Assembly (NCBI GenBank): GCA_001414345.1 | Contig: LLCB01000171.1 | Location: 57,588 to 121,587 of the forward strand | Length of the DNA stretch: 64,000 nt | Source of the DNA: Hymenoscyphus infarciens | Taxonomy: Eukaryota > Ascomycota > Leotiomycetes > Helotiales > Helotiaceae | Direction: 5' to 3' | Shown: positions 57,831 through 64,000 of the stretch, in pieces | How positions within the stretch are numbered: position 1 is the first letter of the stretch | Layout of the letters: each line of letters opens with the position of its first letter | Program-made: the position numbers and the translations under genes | Notes under the pieces: generated by a model | What the model saw: the letters and a program-made list of their open reading frames with translations, nothing else | What the model was told of the DNA's origin: nothing | Databases searched by the model: none

Positions 57831-60800
57831 TGTTGTTGTTCTGTGAGGATGTTGTTTTTGTGATGAAGTTGTTCGTAGGATCAGATTGATGATAGAGAAA
57901 CACTGGAGAAGGTGTTGCCGAAATTTGTGGGGCTGGCAAAAATAGGCGAGGTGGTATGCTTTATTCACCATTTATAACTAATTCTGCCTAGGCATACTCT
58001 AGAATCAACTTCTATGGTTTGTTAAGAGGATTTCAGTATTTTATATAGTCTAGGAGATTTCTATTAGTTGAACTTCACTTGGATAAGTACGTAATACTCT
58101 ATACTTTCAAGTATTTCACACTTTGATTAACTGTTTTAATTGTTCTAACATGAACAAATAATAGAATTTAATAACTTAGCTTACTAGACTTACAGCTTAA
58201 TACCAAGTTAGCTACGTAGTTAGCTACGTAGTTAGTCTTATTCAACACTATATTTAATGACTTTAATTATTCTAAAACTCTTGAACAATATAATTTAATA
58301 GCTTAACTTACTAAACTCGCGGCTTAATACTTTAAAATAGCAACGTGAGTAGTCAATTCACGAGTTAGCGAGTAGAGTATACTAGAGGCGAGACAAGGCG
58401 AGCTCTACAAGTAGGTAAAAGAGAGCTTATTTTGAATAGCGTTTTCATTCTTCTAGCCTACTAAACACTTCTTTCTTATCCAACTTAGTCCTTCTACTTC
58501 TAGCCTCTCTCTTTGACCTAACCCTTCTCCGCCTAGCAAATTAAATTACTTGATTCTTCTTTCCTGTCCTAACTCAAAGGTTTTTCTAAGCCTTCCTAGG
58601 TCTAGGGAGGTAGCAAGCTAGGTAAGGCGTTCAGCGTGTAAGTTCTAGTTTTGGTGCTTTTGATAGGTTATAGTGAAGATATAAAATTAAGAGACTGGTC
58701 AGCTTAATTCATTTGGTGTCGCCTTAAATTCGACGTATACAAGCCGTCGTACGTGATTTCTATTGCTTTTAGTGTTTTTGGAGAGTATATTTAATACTAC
58801 TTTTTTCTTATCCTAGTCTAGCTTATGCATTCCTTTCTTGTCCTTTCTACTTCTGCTAAATATAGCTGCTAGCTTTCCTTTGCCTAGTCCAGTGCTCAGG
58901 CTGAGGAGAGGCTGGGAGAATGAAAACGCTACTTTTGACGCCTCTCAGCAGACCACAGTATCATGTAATATTCAACCACTTATATATGAAAAGAGACAAG
59001 AGTTATATGAATGATTAAATGGAGCGAGAGGAACTTTTGTAGATTGTTTTGACATTTGTACAACGTCTTCTGGTTGTCAGGAAGTCTTCAGATAGACTGG
59101 CGCGCAGGCGTCAGATTTGGCCTGGTTTCACCTACCTACCCGTAGAGTCGAGGTGAGGATCACTAATTAATTGTAACTACAATTTTATTTTACACGACGG
59201 GAGTGTTTTGACGCGGGCAGAACTTTTGCCATTTATCGTGAATATTACGGCAACAAGTCCTATAGCCTAAACACTTCAAATGCCTAGAAATACTAAGTCT
59301 TCACGCAAATTATACCTTGCTGATTGAGAATCGTGATTTCCTTGAGAAGTTTCACTATTCTTCAAAACAGCAGCCTGCGTCTACTGCCTATGACTGTGGC
59401 ATTATTACTACATCGCATCTATAAGTTCTGCTCTTTCAAGTATTTTTGAAAGGATGTGTATAATAAGGTAAGAAGGGTTTGCTCTCTCGCTTAATTTCAC
59501 TCATTTCCAAAGACACTACTTTATCTTATGTCTTAATTTCTGTGTTAAGTTTGTTTGTGAGGTCAGATTGGTAGAAGTGTGTAGCTGAAATTTGTTGGGG
59601 CACAAAAATAGCCAAAGCTTATTGATGAATGCGAAGTTCTTTTGATTGAGAGTTTTTCAACTTCAGCAGAACTACTACAAAATCGTTATAAAGTCTAAAT
59701 CGCTATATAAATAGAAGCTTAGTTACTCGTAGTCTTGTCTACAGCTTTTGATTAGATTAAAAAGGTGGTTGCATCGAGTTCATGTTACAGTTTACAAGTC
59801 ATAACTACCACCACCACTACAACTATTCAGTCACAACTTCTATTAACTATTCCTTTATCGACGTAATAGGGCATAGTAAGATCAACGATAATTAGAAGAA
59901 ATTAACTAAATGCGACCGATGGTTGTTGCAGAGTATAATTAATCAATCAAAGGGTCCCAGTCGCTTACATCCGACGAGCCCTAGCGAGCCAGCGAATAAA
60001 TGAGTTTTATAATATCTCATCATATATCTCACTTATCAACCGCATACACGCATGAGCCCACCTAAGAGATAATATGGCCCTTCCGATTTCCGTCTTCCGT
60101 ATTCCATGGTAGTTTGCCACTTGGGAAGATAGCCTCTCAATTCTCAAACATTGAGGTCAGCCTACGCTGTTGCTCAACCTGCTTCTTTGGCTTTCTTTTT
60201 AATTTGTGTTATAGCTGTTACTACTGGATTTAAATGTTGGGGTATCCAGATGAGAGTTGAATGGGATACGGCGAGTTAAAGATATGTTGATAAGGTGAAA
60301 TTTCGTCTCATGATTGTACTCCCTGTTGGACCGTTGAGAACAAGAGTTGGGGTTTGTAAGACAGGACCAAATATAATTTATCGGGTTCATTTTTACGAGG
60401 GGGAGAGGCAGGGGAGGTAAGGCATGGCTAACTCACTACAGACATGCGGTATTCAACGTTCCGGTGTGGGATATGGGCAAAACTCTACTGTATCACTCAG
60501 ACCACTCAATAGTTTCATTGATTCTTCGGGTGAGGGAAATGAACGGGCTGAGAGAAAAACTACTTAAAAAGTTAATCGTAGGTGAGGGGCGTCAGAGGTA
60601 AAAGGCAGGGCCGGGTCTTAAGCGAGAGTCTGAGTCTAATAGCTTCACGTTTGGTGTTTTTCTGTAGTCAAAACTTGCCATGCTTTTCTTATTAGAATTA
60701 GCTAGTTAAAATGTAATTAGTCTGCTACTTAAATATACTCCCCGTTACTTAACGACTCGTATTTTTGAACAGCATGGAACAAGAGGTTTCGCTTAACCAG

Positions 60801-61892
60801 GAGATGTCCACGCACTATAAGCATGTAAAAAGAAGCAATCTAGATCTGTGAGATAAAGTATATTCTAAGAGGTTTTACTTGTTACGTTTTATCGCAAAAC
60901 TAACACGCGAGCGCTAAATTCTTATTCGAAGTACTGAACAGTTTCGGAGGTAGTGAGATCAACGGAAATTCCAATTGAGAATAGACGGGGGAAGATGAGG
61001 AGAAAAATGATCCGGAAATGAGGAGCGTGTTCGTCAAATGAATCGCAGAGTGACGACGACAAAGAAAAGAGTGCGACGATGCTGGATTTGGTGCTGATGG
61101 TGGTGGTGGCAGAACATGCATCAGTGGCCCGAAGGTCTTTGATGTCTCGATATCTGTCATATATTAGAAAAAACGATGTAACTCTCCAGACTTGATGGTT
61201 TAAATGAATACCTTCTATGACCTTTCCTAAGGATTCCAATCGCTATTAATAGAACAAAGTGTTGTGAGGTGAGTTTACACCTCTTCGCTGTCTACCGTAG
61301 TACGCGGCTCATACGGGAAAAGAGGCTGATATGCATCATCATATCTACTTTGATCGAAGTGTCGATTATTTCTACGATGCTAAGATGAAAGCTCGCATGA
61401 TAGACTGAAGGAATTATGACAAGATGAAATCCAGGGTAGGTAGAGTCTCCCTTCTTAGAAGTTTGAACATGTAAAGCGGTACTAGTGGCGCTAGCTATTG
61501 CGTCGTACAGAGTTACTAGGAGCTATTTCTTGTGGACCCTCGAAAATAGAACCCCTCCCTTCATTCCAAGCGCTCAGATCAACTTGATAACCAAAGGAAT
61601 AATATACATCTCATGCTATTTGCTTAACCTCCATCTGCAATAATGTTTCCTTGTTGTAATGACACAACAGATTCACGGTCAGCAAATCTACCTGGTTTTG
61701 GCCACTACGAGCAAGGCGAGAGCCTAGAATGAGATTGAAAATTTACGGCAATGCAATGAAACGGTAGGAAAATAGGCTTGCATACTCTCACTATACTGCT
61801 TGTGAAGAGAGAAAACCCTCGAGGATCTTTGAAAGAACGGCAGTGACTTCGAGGAAAGTTGAGAAGCCGCCCTTGCTCAGTGTGAGAAAAAA
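57831..61892. other. Gene-less 4-kb stretch with degraded repeats
   Basis: No frame with protein character was found on either strand. Positions 58,020-58,440 are AT-rich, with GTTAGCTACGTA repeated at about 58,207-58,232. Positions 58,440-58,960 are pyrimidine-skewed, with CCTAG and CTTCT motifs resembling 25,560-26,440. From 59,000 to 61,890 the composition is ordinary but without a supported feature. Confidence 0.5.
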
Positions 61893-62503
61893 ATACTCAG
61901 GTACTCAAGTAGTACTCTGAGTAGTCTGAGTAGAGTAGAGCAGTTACTTATGACTACTTTAAGTAGTACTCTGAGTAGTATACTATAAATAGAAACAAAT
62001 AACTCACTAATTAAAGTATAAAATAGTTGTCTTCAAAGTCATCCTCTTTAGCCTTCTTATTATACTTCTCTTGCTTCTCCTTCTCTTCTCTTTTCTTTCT
62101 TTATTTTTTACTCTCTTCTAGTTAAAGACTCTAGCTTTTTAGACTAATAATAGCCTAAGCATTCATAAGGCTAATAAAGCTTAACATTAGTAAAACTACT
62201 AATTATAAATATAAAGTACTTATTTTTGTTATTATATAATTAAGAGCTAGTCTATTAAAGCTATTATTAAAGGAGTTACGTTGTAAATAGAGTAGAAAAG
62301 AGATCTCGCTTAAGCTCCCAGCAGCTCCGGAGCGTTAAACTCCAACGCCACTCCGAGCCTCGGCCCGGCCCAGCCCGATGCGGCCCGAATACTCAGAGTT
62401 CTACTTAGAGTTACTTAGAGTAGTATGAGTAGAGTAGAGTAGTACTTAAAAATCGGTTGAGTAGAGTAGAGTAGTGGTCACTACTCTACTCTATTCTACT
62501 CAT
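61893..62503. repeat. GAGTA-pentamer-bounded AT-rich repeat element
   Basis: Both ends of this 610-bp stretch carry arrays of GAGTA/TACTC pentamers (about 61,893-61,985 and 62,390-62,503). Its core is AT-rich with a GC-rich patch (62,320-62,390). The pentamer arrays share TGAGTAGAGTAGAG followed by AGT-ACTTA. A related piece occurs at 42,240-42,380. This suggests a dispersed element, possibly a non-autonomous transposon with subterminal repeats. Confidence 0.5.
62459..62493. repeat. Perfect inverted repeat of the GAGTA array
   Basis: TAGAGTAGAGTAGTG (62462-62476) is followed after two bases by its exact reverse complement (62479-62493), making a 15-bp-arm palindrome at the right end of the GAGTA element. 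Confidence 0.85.
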
Positions 62504-62721
62504 TTCTTTCGCTGCCCTTGCTCAATTTCTTGCCTCCTTTGTGGGAGAAGGTTTTTTGTAAATTCTGTCACGAGGCATGCAACAGCATAAAGTTGACTCC
62601 AAGCATCAAGTTGTCTCTGACATTCAAGTTTCGGGTTGTTTTCCCAAATATCCACAATCATAGGCTGCTTGCATTTTAGGTCTTCTTCTTGGGTCCCTCC
62701 GAAGCAACCGCGTGGCTGCAT
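62500..62721 (-). other. Open frame of 73 codons, possible gene fragment
   Basis: An ATG-initiated minus-strand frame reads LDAWSQLYAVACLVTEFTKN then LLPQRRQEIEQGQRKK at its end. The composition is protein-like but there is no recognised motif. It lies downstream of the HET relic on the same strand and abuts the GAGTA element. It may be a scrap of the HET gene's 3' part or unrelated. Confidence 0.25.
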
Positions 62722-62877
62722 AAGAACGCCCCAAACGTACGGGTGGTCCAGGACTAGGAAATGAAAGAAAAATTTCGTGACTTTGGGCCCAAGATCGTAG
62801 ACTACCTAGAAAAATCTGTTTTTCAGTCTTGATGCCGCCGCCCCTGTGGTTCTATGGTGTATATTTATTAATCAACA

Positions 62878-63502
62878 ATTGTGAAAGTAGAGAGTGGAGT
62901 TTCCGGAAGAGCTGGTGTAGGAATGCCAGTAATTTGGATAATCACTATTTCCAAGGTTTGCTTGTCGCCCAGTGGCTCACCCTCAACTCGAGCGAGAAAA
63001 TCCCACAGATTTGGGAGCTACAAGTTCTTGAAGGGTCCTGCCCACAATCATCAGTCAGACAGACAAGAAATAAATTTGTGAACCAACTCACCAACCACGA
63101 GTGAACCATCGACTCCCTTTGAAAGCACTTTCCCAATCCCCACTCAAAGTCGAAACTGCAGGCAGATGAACGTAACACCTGGTCGAGTCTCGATACCACT
63201 TGAACATCGAATTGATAGTCTCCGTAAGCTCAGCACTACTCGTTTTATCGATGCAACAAGTATCCACCCAAAAGTATCCACCCAAAAGTATTTCAAACCA
63301 TCCTTCTTTGCCGGTCGCCCACAGAATCGAAGCGTTTCGTAACCGAATCCATCCTTCCCAGTCCCATTCTCCCAATCTTTGAACGTGATCTCATCTCCAT
63401 CTCATCCCCAAGTATGTGAGAGGGGATTACGTATGGAGGGGCGTCGTTCATGAACTCCTTCAGGGTGAGACCGTCACCTCCAGTGCTTTCCAAAAGACGC
63501 AT
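62878..63502 (-). pseudogene. HET-domain gene, disrupted
   Basis: From ATG 63502 the minus strand reads MRLLESTGG and PPYVIPSHI. After a shift it reads TWG, then EITFKDWENGTGKDGFGYET and LRFCGRPAKKDGLKYFWVD. After another shift it reads TCCIDKTSSAELTETINSMF then KWYRDSTRCYVHL and SRWFTRGW. A proper 54-bp intron (63091-63038) joins RGW to TLQELVAP, and GEPLGDKQTLEIVIIQITG follows in a further frame. These are the ordered motifs of the HET (heterokaryon incompatibility) domain. One shift is due to a 14-bp tandem duplication at 63261-63288. The C-terminal half of a normal HET protein is missing. Confidence 0.85.
63261..63288. repeat. 14-bp tandem duplication in the HET relic
   Basis: TATCCACCCAAAAG occurs twice in direct succession. 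Removing one copy would restore the frame around the YFWVDTCCIDK motif, so the duplication is a disabling mutation. Confidence 0.9.
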
Positions 63503-63583
63503 TCCGACGAGCCTTCTTCACGAATCGCAACCAGAAACTAAACTCAGTACATCCCAGGGAGGGGGGAGTTGAAACGATGCTCG

Positions 63584-63797
63584 CAGGTCGAGCAACTGCG
63601 TCGGCTTGCCTCGAGGGTTGAGGATGGTGTGTCTTTTCTTTTTTCTCCATCCAAGGGAATACCAACCCCTCTCATCACAGAAGCCAACCGAGGATATCCA
63701 AGGGAGTATGTAGATTCCAAAACAGCAGTCGTCGCAACAACAAGAGGACCAAAATACGAGGAGGCTCTCAGGTCGAGCAACTGCGTCGGCTTGCCTC
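63584..63797. repeat. Pair of 29-bp direct repeats, 185 bp apart
   Basis: CAGGTCGAGCAACTGCGTCG continuing GCTTGCCTC occurs at 63584-63612 and 63769-63797, with weaker similarity beyond. In the minus strand it codes EASRRSCST. It may reflect a local duplication within a former gene upstream of the HET relic. Confidence 0.75.
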
Positions 63798-63983
63798 TAG
63801 GGCTAATGATGGGTGAAGGATGGAGGACTTCTTCAAACGCCGAGAAACAAATGCCAATAGTCAGTCAGTCTACAAGAAAGAAGCTTCCCATTTCCACGAG
63901 AGGCTGGGAGCCAGAGATCACGAGAAACCAAGCCCCTGCAAACGCAGTACAACACATACAGGCGCCACTTGACGCTGCTTTTA

Positions 63984-64000
63984 CCCCCCCCCCCCCCCCC
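63984..64000. repeat. Poly-C run at the window end
   Basis: Seventeen C run to the last base of the window; the true length cannot be seen. Confidence 0.9.

Noticed and set aside
1..64000. CRISPR arrays, bacterial operons, or integrative elements
   Set aside because: No regularly spaced direct repeats with unique spacers exist; introns, the tRNA intron and RIP show this is fungal nuclear DNA.

Overview
This window looks like nuclear DNA of a filamentous ascomycete (Pezizomycotina; a leotiomycete would fit, but that placement is inference). The reasons are short GT-AG introns of about 45-120 bp with CTAAC/CTRAC-type branch sites, families typical of these fungi (HET domain, fungal APH kinases, F-box, kinesin-light-chain TPR and ankyrin relics, small secreted proteins), and a large AT-rich block with the signature of repeat-induced point mutation (RIP).

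Positions 1-16,048 are a RIP-mutated transposon graveyard. It holds two nearly full-length LTR retrotransposons. One is a Ty1/copia element on the minus strand (2086-8265, LTRs about 171 bp, perfect 5-bp target duplication). The other is a Ty3/gypsy element on the plus strand (9681-15473, LTRs about 191-193 bp, 5-bp target duplication, polypurine tract). Both are dead: CpA/TpG dinucleotides have almost vanished and the pol frames carry many stops and Asp-to-Asn changes. Base composition switches to normal at about 16,000, close to the start of an APH-type kinase gene.

Positions 16-32 kb hold the APH gene, a coiled-coil gene relic, a MOSC-domain (mARC-like) membrane protein, a long gene-poor stretch with a TPR relic, and a large two-exon gene of an unnamed fungal family whose intron carries a repeat related to a nearby 244-bp MITE. 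Positions 31.8-38 kb are housekeeping: acyl-CoA-binding protein, tyrosyl-DNA phosphodiesterase (TDP1) and a membrane-anchored ER protein disulfide isomerase (Eps1-like). Positions 38-41.6 kb hold a small tandem family of Cys-rich, zinc-finger-like proteins on the minus strand: one intact copy, one copy ending at an early stop, and two decayed copies. Two of the copies are followed by diverged tandem units of about 100 bp. This lineage-specific-looking family is the most unusual feature here.

Positions 43.7-58 kb carry a Ran-binding FG nucleoporin (Yrb2/Nup2-like), several small unrecognised genes, a secreted small protein, a head-to-head junction of two broken genes (Cys-rich repeat protein and ankyrin protein), an intron-containing tRNA-Ile(AAU), and a three-exon F-box/Cys-rich gene assembled here from short exons. 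Positions 58-64 kb are gene-poor, with GAGTA-repeat relics and a HET-domain pseudogene broken by frameshifts, including a 14-bp tandem duplication. All exon-intron models are read by eye from splice signals and frame consistency; none has transcript support.
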